From contig JAYMSP010000149.1 of NCBI GenBank assembly GCA_036897095.1, positions 1 to 64,000 on the forward strand: 64,000 bases of DNA. Reading direction: 5' to 3'. The translations under genes were made by a program, and so were the position numbers. Shown here in pieces: positions 25,357-36,835 of the stretch. The DNA is from Plantago elongata. Its lineage: Eukaryota > Streptophyta > Magnoliopsida > Lamiales > Plantaginaceae. The stretch's first letter is position 1. The number at the start of each line of letters is the position of its first letter. The notes under the pieces are model-generated. The model was not told where the DNA came from. It searched no databases and saw nothing but the letters and a program-made list of their open reading frames with translations.

Positions 25357-25548
25357 AAGTACTACGAGGACATTGTCGAGTTGAAGGAGATCAAGGTCGC
25401 CGGAGCCATCGACGACGATGAGCTCTCCGTCGAGGAGTATACAATTCTCTCCGCCGCTGCCGCCTATAGGAACGTCACCGGAGCTCGCCGTGCTTCATGG
25501 AGGATCATTTCCTCAATCAGTAGAAGGATATCAGTGGGTCGTGGCTAG
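25357..25548 (+). pseudogene. 14-3-3 protein gene fragment
   Basis: The plus strand reads [18 protein letters not shown], then [20 protein letters not shown], then [16 protein letters not shown]. This is the family-diagnostic region around helices 2-3 of 14-3-3 proteins, where intact members have [31 protein letters not shown]. The frame begins without the expected N-terminus, holds an extra Ala-Ala and ends at a stop at 25546 soon after the signature. The rest of the roughly 250-residue protein is absent. The GC-rich coding-like patch sits abruptly in AT-rich repeat DNA, suggesting a captured or retroposed piece. It would not make a dimerising phosphopeptide-binding protein. Confidence 0.75.
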
Positions 25549-26435
25549 TGACAACGAATCAACGTCTCCGTCTTCAAATCCTCCATATCTGATCTCTAGA
25601 ATCTGCAATCTCATTCTGTGATTCTGTAGCTTACAGGCACCATCTGCGGCGGCTCCATGGTGGCGGTGGCGAGGTCAATGGACGTGGTTAGGGCGGAGTG
25701 TGAGGAATCTGAGAGAGAGTGGTGATGTGGTATTAAATGTTTCTCTCATAATTTTGAGATGGTTGAGTAGTATATATTTTATTGTTCATTTGAAATATTT
25801 ATATAAAATCTAATAACTGATTTGTATTTTTCTGAACTGAATTTTCCAATAAATGAGAAAAATCTTTGGTTTTACCGTACTTACTCCTTCAAAATTATCA
25901 AACTGCTTAACTTCCAACAAATCAATCACAAAAAATAAAACTCATTATTAGCTTTCAGATTTGTGTGAACACAAATCTGCTGAAAAAAATAAGTGATGTG
26001 GAATCAAGTTGCTAAGAATAAGACTAACAAATTCTCCATGGATGCGAAGAAATTGTAAACTTCGAATTCAGATAAATTTGAGAAGAAAAATCTCAAAATG
26101 AAATTAAAAAATGTATATTTCTTTCACGTGTACATAGTGAGATGAGAAAAATAATGCAAGCTTCATTATTCTATTCATATTTACAATATACCTTACAAAG
26201 ATTGCAAGTCATTAATTAGTCACTACAACTTTATATGTTACACATTTATGAAACAACATCATATTATACAACATTCTTAAAATGAAACAAAACAAAAAAT
26301 GTTTCTCAGTTCAGAAACATACCATCTTCAACCTTGCAACAAAACAATCTTTGGCAAATATTTGTTGAATTCCAACATAAAGTTCGTCAACGAATTTAAC
26401 ATGAATTTACAACGGTTTCTCAATCCTAAGCTGCG
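25549..26435. other. GC-rich remnant and spacer downstream of FBP7-like gene
   Basis: The GC-rich patch continues to about 25730. On the minus strand it holds an ATG in a strong context (GCCACCATGG, start codon 25656-25658), possibly more of a captured gene. The remainder is AT-rich and includes the probable 3-prime UTR of the F-box gene to the right. Confidence 0.4.
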
Positions 26436-29400
26436 TTAACCAGGTACGAAGTAATCCATCTTGTCCACAGGAAGATTCAGCACTGATGTTTCAACCTAAA
26501 ACACACGAGCCAAAAGTAAAGATATGGTAAGTAAGATTTACTAGAGAAATATTTCAAATGCTTGTTCATCAAACTTGATCTATACATACAAGTAGCTTTA
26601 GTGCAAATAAGATAACTAACTTCATCAAATGGTACAAAGACAAAAGGTGTGAGACCCCTCCTGTGTGAAACTGCAGGAACATCAGGGTCGTGAGTTTCGT
26701 CCTCCTCCCATCTTTCCACTACACCAAGAATATCATCATCCTCACTTGCTTCGACATTGTTCACACCGCTTGTAACTATTGAGAGGAGATCCATTCTATT
26801 GTTAGCACCTGTTGTTGTTCCCCTTAACCTATTGTCAAGGCAAAATTGTAATCAAAAACATTGTGCAAGCTCATAAATCTCACACATGGCTATTGATTTC
26901 CTAATACACAAATTTATTATTGAGGATTATAACCCTAAACAAAAAAGAACCTCAACAAAGAATAGTACTTGGATACACTAAGATATTTGAAGGGAGGAAC
27001 CGAAAATAATGACCTCAAGCGGATTCTCAACACAGTACGACGCAGGCCAGGATACAAGAGAGCAGTTTCAACCTGCAAGCAATGAAAACAAATCAAATTC
27101 CCAGTGTAGAAAATTGTAACATGAAGACACACGTCAAGCAAGGTATGGAAGTAAGAAACACAAGAATGAATAATGTCGAAATCTTACCTTGTCTTCTGAA
27201 AGAGTATATTGCCCGCTGAAGACACAATCAACTCTTGAGGAGCGGATATTCATGTACTTCGCCACATCCTTTACTTTTTGCGATGAATTCTGTGAAAAAT
27301 TAATAGTGCTTCAAACAGGTTAAAGGTAGTTCAAAAGAAATAAGCATACATGTTAAATCTCCAGACGTAGCACGAGCCAGTGAATCATCTGACCTTGTAT
27401 AGAAACCTTCCAGATTGATAAAATCTCATATACCGAAAATAGCAAACCTGAAAGATAGCAGCATCAGTTCATAACGACCATAGCAAACATATGGTATGGT
27501 TATCATGACTCCTTATAGGATGGCAACAGGGACATATGAAAACAAAACAAGAAAAGGAAAAGGGAAATAAAAGGAACAAAAACAAAAAAAAAAAACTACT
27601 AAATTTCAGCATGAAGGGACCTGGTTATGCTTTTATTTCTGAACATATACATAACACATGTAGGAAGCATTTGGTGTTTAGATATAAACCACGATCATAT
27701 CACTGATTGAGCTTGATCATATAGGTGATATGACCCTTGGGCCCGTACGAGTAATCAAAGTTAAGCTTGAAACCCATATAGAACCCCCATGATCTTAGAA
27801 AGTATCAATAGTTACCCGTTATATAAGCATTAAAACACACATGGCATAGTTCAAGCTGAACTGCTGAACCCCAGTTGACTTTTAGCAGTACCCGGAAACT
27901 ATTTGAGCCTACAAAGCATGTTGGTCTTCTCAAATTTGGTGATAAATTGGTATATTCTCAAGATCTAGATAAATAAAGACATTAGAAAACTGGGTGGTGC
28001 GGCTGCTCCATGGGGGAGAGGATGGTGAGTGCTGAGGTGAAAAGAAGCACAACAAAGCGAAGAGAAGAATACTACATGAAGTGAATCATGTAACCTTCAT
28101 TTCTAGTTTGCCGAAATTTATTAATATCTAATAGACCAATAATATGACATCAACCATGACAAACAGGCCTCTTTGACGTGCTGGTTAATTGTATACAGTT
28201 CCAACTCCTCAATAAGGAATCTAAGCCATGGCACCTCGAGTTTCTAATGTGCCCAGTCCCTTAGTTGGTCCATATGATTTGATTTACTTTACTCTATAAT
28301 TTAGCAGTATCAGCGGGAATTGCAAATAGATCATGTCACTTTACAAATCTAATACTACGGAACCTTTATAGGAAGGCACCGAACGAAATGAACAATATCA
28401 TAAAACAATCAGAGAGTAACATACAATATGAACTGGGTTAGTGGTCTTCCACTCTGCAACTCCAGCTCGAATATAAGTATTCCGGCTTACATACAGGCCT
28501 ATATTGAAGAACAAAAGCAAGAAATAATTATTGAACTTTTTACTGCAGAATAAGTATGGGTGATTATGAAAAGAATATTTACAAACAGAACTCTCATAGT
28601 CACAAATGTGAAACCTCACAAAGGTCCAGCACGAAGCCGCAACCAAAGTTTTGTACGGGTCCAGGCGCTTTAAAGATATGCTTCACAAAGCTTGAAAGCA
28701 TTTATAGGTGTCACAAAAACAACAATAGGAGTTTGGCATACATAAGATAGGAAGCTTGCTTTTTATAACCATGAAGTATGAAGTATGAACCAAACCAGAC
28801 CATGGGGAAAAAAGCCGTAAGCTAAAACCTAGTCAAATTCACTTGCTAGAAATTAAACTGTCATGATTTACAGGCTAGAATGAACAGCATATCAATTAGT
28901 AACTTTCGTGTGTTTGTGTGTGTGTGTCTTGGGGGGAGAGGGGGAACAGTTGAAAAAGTAATATGTAGCAGCCTTGCTTTTAGATGCTAGAGTTTTGTGT
29001 TTCTAAATCATGCAATCAGGAATTCAGCATGAATATCAACATATCATTGAGAAAGAACGTAAGAGTACAAGACAACAATACCATCAGTTCGCAGTCTAGG
29101 CCTTAAAAGCCACATTTTCCTCCATGAACCATCATACTTTGACTGCAGGAACTTGTAATTTTCGATAATCCCATTGACCTACACCAGAAAGCCTCAAGAT
29201 ATTATAATGCTGAGGCCCAAGTAAATGCTGAATAATTTCAGCATACTGATGCTGAACTTTACCTGCCAAGCCTTTAAGCAGGCAGTTCGCCAAAACACAG
29301 GATTGCGGATTGTATACCTCCACTTGCGACAAACACAAGCTGCCTTGCCTAGTGTATATGGAGTCATTCTTGAAAAGATCTGTCATGAAGCAGAAGATTT

Positions 29401-30806
29401 TAAAGATTATAGATACTTTTGGTTGTCTAATGTCTATCCAAATATTCTGATCTTTTCAGCAAACAAGATAGCGATTTTTCACAACTTCTAATGGCAATAA
29501 AATAGTGCAAATCTCTTGCAGTACATCTCTATTGATCTCAAAATCTTTTTAGTTATTAAGAGTGTAAATTAGTGACATAATCTCCACTTTACACCTATTG
29601 AAGATCAGAATTTAAACATAACATAATTTCTTATTGCACAGGATTTCTTAGACTAGCAAGAGAAAAATGCATCAAATTGGGAGATTCTGAGGAAACTACA
29701 AATCCAATCGTCTGGTAACATCATAGTAAAATCCTTGGGAAAGACCAAACCAAAACCAACTTAAGTGTTCGCGATTGTCACTCTCCCCAAATTTAGACTA
29801 ATGTGAACTGGTTTTTCTAATATTTCGGAAAACCAGGGTTTTTTTTTTCCGAGACTAACTCAAACTCATAAACCGCTGTTTCCAGTTATAACTCCTGGCC
29901 ATAGCATCTTTCAATGCATTCTTCCATGGGAATACCATGACATGGGCCTCGTGTTCCGATGAGTACATAAAGCAGACATGTTTAATAATGAATCGGCAAA
30001 TTCAAATCCTTTTATATTCATTTTTTTGTCGTGAAGCTCGGAAATAAACATCCAATCATAACACTCCAAAATATTTGGACCCAAAAAGATACGCACACCT
30101 ACACATTTACATTTATATGTTCCCCGTTGATACGGTTCGAAGATACATGCTGACAAGTGACAAACATCAATTGTGCATATGAAAATGGGTCATACCTCCA
30201 AAATCAACTCATCGGGTAAGGTGCGGTGTATGAGAGCTGGATCAATAGTTTCTGTTCTGCTCAGACTCCCAAACGGAGCAACTGGCCTAACATTAACACC
30301 GTAAAGATCTAGTGCACACAACATAAATGCCACAACAAATTAGCACTCTACTCAAAACAAATTTGTAGTGGAAAACTTCTCCACACAACAACATACAAGT
30401 ACCACATAAACACAATTAACAATTCATGCCATGAAAATCACACAAAACCAAAATGACAACAGAGCAATTACCAAGCCATGGCCTTTGCGTCACCAAGAAC
30501 TGAGCAGCCCTCAACCTCGAAGCCGATTCCAGCTCTGTCGCAAGCTTTAACGCATAATCTAGCAACAACCAACAACATATACATAAAATTCCAGCAAAGT
30601 GATCAACACCCAGTCAGTACCAAATACAATGGATAACAAACGTCACAAGAAACAATTTTTCATAAAAAGGTCTCACGCACGAATATTCATGCAGATAAAT
30701 ACATAATCAATTCAAAGATTCAATTTTTATCCTCTTTTGATTACAAACAGGGAATGAATACGAATTAAGAACAAGAGTGACGTTTCGCAGGCATACCTGA
30801 GGTCAT
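26436..30806 (-). CDS. FBP7: F-box protein resembling Arabidopsis FBP7
   Basis: Eleven minus-strand exons: 30797-30806, 30472-30558, 30196-30308, 29263-29379, 29082-29178, 28425-28498, 27394-27447, 27188-27289, 27014-27072, 26621-26828, 26436-26495. They join with consistent phases into 326 residues. Residues about 62-108 form the F-box ([20 protein letters not shown], then CVCRKWR, then [10 protein letters not shown]), which binds SKP1 in SCF ubiquitin ligases. The following conserved domain ([34 protein letters not shown], acidic [17 protein letters not shown]) matches my memory of the single-copy plant FBP7 family (At1g21760), linked in Arabidopsis to translation under temperature stress. 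The first coding exon is only 10 nt (ATGACCTCAG), placed by its donor and by the family N-terminus MTSD. Exon 7 is 54 nt. The gene appears intact, and its function is inferred from the family. Confidence 0.92.
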
Positions 30807-32736
30807 CGGAGACGATCCTTACAGTCTAATTATCCCCTTGTTGAATGGAAGAAGAAATTGAAGCTCGAATTGAGAAGGCAAAAGTCTGATGATGATGAGT
30901 GTAATTTGGTAAAATATGAGGACTTGTGTTCTTCTTCACCATTAATTTCTTCTTCTTCAGTTTCACACAAATCGGGTCGAACCGACTTCTTTCTTTTTTA
31001 ATTCTTTCATTTTTTATAATTTCGTAGTAGATTTTTAGGGATTGACACGTGGATGATTTATTCATAGGGGGCTTCTCTCCTTCCCTTTTAGAGACTTACT
31101 ACTAAAGCATGCGTGTTATGTTATATTCAGTAAAATTAATAACTTTTCTGGAGAAGATATTATAATATAAATATATCTAATAATAGTATCTCTTTATTTG
31201 TCACATGAGTTTTGTTAGACTATAAAGTATGAATTCTAATTTATCTCATCATATCTCTCTTATTTTACTCACCTTTTACACGAGTCATCAACATCTGCTA
31301 TCACTCAGAACGTTAAACCAACATACTACATCAATGTTTTCTTCCACCTTTTGCTTTAATGTTAGAAAATAGAGCAAGTGAAATTTTACAAGTTGATATG
31401 TTAAGTTACGAACTCTATTTACAAGGAGTCGATGCATGGAAGAGGGATTGACTAAGGTTGTTATTGTGCAAAGTTGCCAACATAATGATTAAATATTTCA
31501 TAATTTGATATTATTTGTTTTCCATTTTCTTTTTCCTTGTATATTTATCTTCACATCACTATATATTTTAATAACCGTAAAACTTAGCAATACGAAAAAC
31601 ATGACATAATCAATTGAACATTTAATTTATCTATAACACCATATATTTGTTATCACAAGCTACAAAATGCACATAGCTCACTAAGATATCTGCCCGATTA
31701 GAGTAGTTTTATATGCCTGTGTGCTCTAAAAAGTAAAAGCATTCATTTGTGATATATTGTCTCCATATTACAATTATAATTTTATTAAAAACTTTTCACT
31801 GCACGTGGTATATAACATATGGTGCATATCGTACTATATATTTATTTAATTCATGTCTTCACCATTCATTAGATTCGTAACTTTAAATTTTAAGACAATG
31901 TTGTCATATCTAGACGATTGTGTAAATATAATTTTGTGTGCAGTGTATTGGGATCTAAAGCCAGTCACTCACTCATAAGTGGTTCATGGAAATTACTTCA
32001 ATTTGTCATATTGTTATAAACAAGTGGTTAATTACTTAATAGACCTCATCTTTGGCCCATTTTTGTTTTGCAAGATACCATCCCCATCATCCTAATTCCT
32101 AAACTAAACAAGTGGTCCATTGTTTAATATCCAAAAAGTGAGAGCACATGATTGCTAGTTTTGGAGAGAAATAATCAAGAAGACATCAGTCCCATGATAT
32201 AATCATAGCTCAGTAAATCGAGCTTCAATTTTCCTCCTTTATAACAAAAAAAAAAAATATATGTATATATATAAATTCGATTACAAATTAAAATTGTTTA
32301 AAAATTCAACTCAAATTAAAATATCGGGTAAAAACTAACTACTTTTACGAAGCCAATTATTTCTATGCAATATCAAAATAAATTTATTACTTACAAACTA
32401 CATGTAAAATATTTAGAAAATCAAAGTCACACAGCGTAGTGAGTGCATAGTAGATGCATTTGGACAGATAGAATGACCTTCCTAAAAACCTATCACACCC
32501 TTTCCACTTTTGAACCCCCACGATAAACCTCTGCAGTAACTCCCATGAGACAAAGTCGCCTATCGGAAAAAACTTCCATTTTCAACACGTTTTGTGACAT
32601 CAAATCCGATAACCGCAAATAAATCACAGTAGAAACTTTCAGTGTTAATCACCGTAACTGTCACTCCCAAACGTCCTTTTCTTTCTTCTTCTTCTTTCTC
32701 GATCATTCCGCCGCCGCCGAACTCATCTGGCCGGTG
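30807..32736. other. Divergent promoter region between the FBP7-like and At4g08330-like genes
   Basis: No gene was recognised. The left 250 bp is probably FBP7-like 5-prime UTR and promoter. The right end carries a CT-rich tract (about 32680-32702) and GCCGCCGCCG just before the next start codon. The middle is AT-rich. Confidence 0.55.
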
Positions 32737-35460
32737 ATGGCGGTTTCGAATGGCTACTCCACCAATAATGTCTACTCCTCTTCCTTTGCTGCTTCTCAGA
32801 GAGATGTCACTTACAGGTTTCTTTTTTTCTTCTTTTGTACTTGCTTACTGGTGCGCAGTATGCTTTTTGTTCAATTGGGTGTAAAATTGGATTGATCATT
32901 GATGTATGGTGAAGTTATGTTTGCTAGATGAGTTGATTATATTTGATTGAGCTTAGTCTAATAATTGATCAGGAGTATATGTGTTAGTAGGCTAGGAGCT
33001 TTAGATTTGAAATGTAGTAGCTGCTACTTTGCGTTTTACTCGTTTCGGAAGAAACTATTAGTTTTGAATTCTAATGGTGAAATGTTTCCAGTTGTTTTAA
33101 GTGAGAGCTTGCATTTGAGCCTTGAGGCTTGATTTTTTGGTTTTGTAATTTTGGTTGTGTTTGTGCAATGCATTTGCTTGGGGATTACTGAGTAATCAGC
33201 TAATCGCTGCTTTATTGTGTGTTTATTGGTGGAAGGAGTAGTAAGAGGGAGTTGAGGAGAAATCGTAGCTGTATTCTTGTGGAGTGGCATTAGTTGAATA
33301 CTGTAGCTATGCAGTTGATAATCTGAAATTTTGTAATGCTTTCTTGGATACTGATAAGTTGGTGATCAGACAAGTAGCATGGCGTTAGTTGTGTACTGTA
33401 GCTATACAGTTGGAGTGCATGCATCAAACATTCATGACCTAGTAGAATTTGGCTTTTTGATCCTTTTGAGATTGATATGGATGGTACACTACCGTTAGGA
33501 TTTGGATGGCGTGTTGTTCTTTTCTTTGAAGTAGAATGTAGTAGTCTTTTTTGTTTAATTTTTTCGAGGCAACCTTTTTTATAAACACCATGAAACATTT
33601 CTAGACATATGCACCTTCATTCCATTTAAGTAATTATAGATGAATTAGCTTCATGATATATGAAGACAAGATGCGGCGAATAGCTGAATATAATTAGAAT
33701 ATTGTGAACTTATTTCCGGCTCCTTTCATATTCAATTTATTGCCAAATGGATCTAGGTATGCCATATGCGTGCCATTTCCCAGGATATTGGATAGGGTTT
33801 TTTTTTGGACTCAAGAACCCACGTGGAAAAATATAATGTGGAAACTGGTAGTATATCTGAAAAGATGCTGGCGTTAGTTTTTCTCTTTTCCTTTTATCAA
33901 TTTCTAAATAAGAGTGGAAATACTATCTATGCCGTTGACGCGTACGAGAAAGTTGTGCCCCCGCATGTGATTGTTATGCATTAGCATTATTATGGCAAAG
34001 TTGCCAAAATTTGCTCGCCCATTTAAGTAAAAAATTAAGTAAAGCATAATTTGACGAACTCACAATAGGGTGTTGATATACCTGGCAATTATGGGATTAT
34101 ATCAATCCACTGATACATGAATCATTACAAACATAAGATAACCAGAAAAGAACCGACTTAAACTGCCTGGATGAGTAGAGTGAAATCATGCGAAAATTTG
34201 GGGCCTTTGGGTCAAATATATCGGAAAGGAAGAAATCAACCTGTGATTTCCCCTGATGGTTATGTGACAATTTCACCTCAAAAGTTGGATTTTTGCCATT
34301 ACACTAGCTATAGTTGATATTACATGAGCATCTTGCCTCTGAAAGGATTAATATTTTACAGGCCAAATGCATCCAAGAATACTAAATCCAACAACTTTGT
34401 GGACTATTATTATCATCTCCTTTTGAGTGCAGTCCTTGGATCTTTGTTAAACGACAAAACCCATAGGTTTCTGGGTCTTTGTGACCAATGCTTGACATGC
34501 AACCATATATTGCTCAACTCCTGTGGTTTCTATTTTAATGAATTAACCAAACTCCATTTGGTTAGGTGATGGGTAGAAGCATACTTGCTTTGGTGTTACA
34601 CTATTAAAACATGACTAGAGGAGGTAACTGGAACTTTTTATGTATTTTAAAAACATAGGGGTAGTTAGCACAGGAACAGTTATGGAATCTGAAGCTATTT
34701 ACCTCTTTAGTTTGTTATCAGTGTTTGTGGTGCATGAACTTCACGCTGTTTACTGGAAGCTGAACTTTTTCCAATTATATGGCTGGAAAAGAGATTCTCA
34801 TTGTGCAGTCAGAAAGTGCTGGTGGCGTCTCTTCTGATTATATTTCTGATCTCCTCTTAGTGAAGTTTTTTCTCTTCTCATATTGATGGTAGGACTGTGC
34901 AAGCACCACTAGGCCAACTAATACTGGAGTTGCCAGGGTGCTTTGCTAGTATCAATAAATTTGAGTTCAAAAATATTGTCAATGCATGGTATTCTGAACA
35001 AATTTTGCACTTTTTTTTTTCCCTTCGTATGTACTGGATGCTAAATCTCTCTTTGTAATTCTCATGCAGCTGTGGTTCTTGTGGGTATGACTTGAACCTG
35101 AACTCATCAAGTAGGAATACATCGACTATTGGTTCCAAATATGGTAAATCAATCAAGAAAGGGATCATATCGTTTTTCTCAATTGATGAAAGCAGATTTA
35201 ATCAGGTTTCTGAGTTCAATTGTCTGCCCTACTTCATTTCCAAGCACGCTTGGGGCTTGTTCCGCCGGAAAACAAAACTTTTGTGCCGGAAATGTGGGAA
35301 CCAGATTGGAAGTGCTTCTGATGTTAGTCCATCTAATCAGGTTGTAACAAACGGATCTGCTTCACCCTCTGGAAGTGAAACATCCAGTCAGAGAAAATAT
35401 GACATTAGAATTCGATCCTTGCAACCTTCTTCAGCTGAGTTCGGTACTCCTCTTGTCTAG
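32737..35460 (+). CDS. Zinc-binding protein resembling uncharacterised At4g08330
   Basis: Two exons, 32737-32816 and 35070-35460, separated by a 2.25-kb GT-AG intron, give 156 residues. Two CxxC pairs, C28/C31 (YSCGSCGYDLNL) and C99/C102 (LLCRKCGNQIG), probably bind one zinc. Between them is a highly conserved core (NTSTIGSKYGKSIKKGIISF, FISKHAWGLFRRKTKLL). This is the plant family of Arabidopsis At4g08330, annotated as possibly chloroplast-located, with no known activity. The N-terminal 25 residues are Ser/Asn-rich and variable. The C-terminal 50 residues are Ser-rich and probably disordered. The start ATG follows a GC-rich 5-prime UTR. Exon 1 was joined by phase: its AG plus the first C of exon 2 makes Ser27. 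Confidence 0.88.
33286..33412. repeat. Direct repeat in intron 1 of the At4g08330-like gene
   Basis: GGC(A/G)TTAGTTG, then TACTGTAGCTAT(G/A)CAGTTG, occurs at 33286-33317 and again at 33379-33410, a 93-bp offset. Confidence 0.7.
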
Positions 35461-36652
35461 CTATGGCCGTGCAAAAGCTTCTTGTACCATATATTTTTCC
35501 ATTTGGTGTGCAGTTGTTGCTTCTCATAGCTACTTCGTATATGGTGGAAAAATCTGGCTGCCCGTGCAAAATATATTCAGCATATAGGTAATTGTCACTA
35601 GCTACAAATGACTGCTATATGTTTCTTGATGGTTGTACATATCTTTCAGGTACCTTCCTTTGGTCTTCCTATCCGGTCCTTACTCATATGTTTTCCATAA
35701 ATATTGTGAATGAAGTCGTATGTAATCATGAGTTGGTTGAATGAATTGCTGGCAAGTTTTCCAAATGTAAGAAATCCGCATCACAATTGCCTATATGGGA
35801 TTGTAATTTGGTGGTTGGTATCAATTTCTTTTATTTATTGTATCTTAATCTGTACAATGTGCCCCCATTGTTGCGAATCTGACTTATGCACATGTTTTGA
35901 CTTTTACTTGAAGATAAAATCTTATGCAGTATATTGTACGTAGAGTCACTCACTCACACACACTCTGTTCATGTTTACAAGCTGACCCTCTCCTTTCAAG
36001 AAAAACAGGACATTGTGAAAACACGTAAGATTTACAAGTCTATGACTGGCTGTCGATAATTTTCTTCTTTACCTCTAGGAAGACTTCAAACTTATTTGAG
36101 TAGTGAACGGTGGTAATATGCAGAATGATACGATCATCAGTAATTCAGTACCGCTATTTCTGGTGAGGACAGAAAGCAATGAGTATCCAGGTTTTATTGG
36201 TTCAGTGTTTGGCATTTATGTTCAGTTAGATTCTTGTCTAGAGGATAGTTCAAATCAAAGCGTACGAGGGGGGGGATTGTGGGGAGTTGGGGTGGGGGGT
36301 CGTGTCGTTCAGTATGTGCATACGTGAATTAGTTATAACAAATTGAACATTGAATCTGTATCTGTTTTTAGGTGTGAAAGCCATGTCCAAGTCTGATAGT
36401 AGTTTGGTTAGATGTATCACGTAGTAATTGATTGTGTTATAATAGCATCTCATAAATTGTGAGGACGTATGGTAAGAACATGTTTGTGGTTGCATTGAGT
36501 GTGATATACTCAGAGAAATGATGATGACTGCTTGAAGAAAGTGATACATACCCCTTGCTGAAACTTACCAGCCACATACTAGATTTCTGCTACCTCAAAC
36601 TCAAAAAATGGATAATTAAATGGTTCAGAACCAAACCATGTGGAATGTTTTA
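35461..36652. other. 3-prime UTR and spacer with a G-run cluster
   Basis: The At4g08330-like 3-prime UTR probably occupies the first several hundred bases. No further gene was recognised. A G-quadruplex-type motif lies at 36268-36299. Confidence 0.5.
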
Positions 36653-36835
36653 CTCCCTCCGTCCCGATTTAAAAGTCCCAATTTTATTTTGAACTGTTTC
36701 GGTTTGGAAGTTCCGCTTACTTAAATATAAAATCTCTCTTCTACTTTATACATTATCTCTCCTACTTTTTATTCACTATTTTTTTCTTAAAATTCGTATC
36801 CGGTCTTCCAAGACTTTCAAATCGAAACGGGGGAG
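36653..36835. mobile_element. Stowaway-type MITE
   Basis: Terminal inverted repeats CTCCCTCCGTCCCGATTT and AAATCGAAACGGGGGAG are flanked by TA on both sides (36651-36652 and 36836-36837). This is the Tc1/mariner-derived Stowaway signature. The 183-bp element has no ORF. Confidence 0.9.

Noticed and set aside
36250-36549. 99-codon minus-strand ORF
   Set aside because: It crosses the G-run cluster and has no recognisable domain; probably chance.
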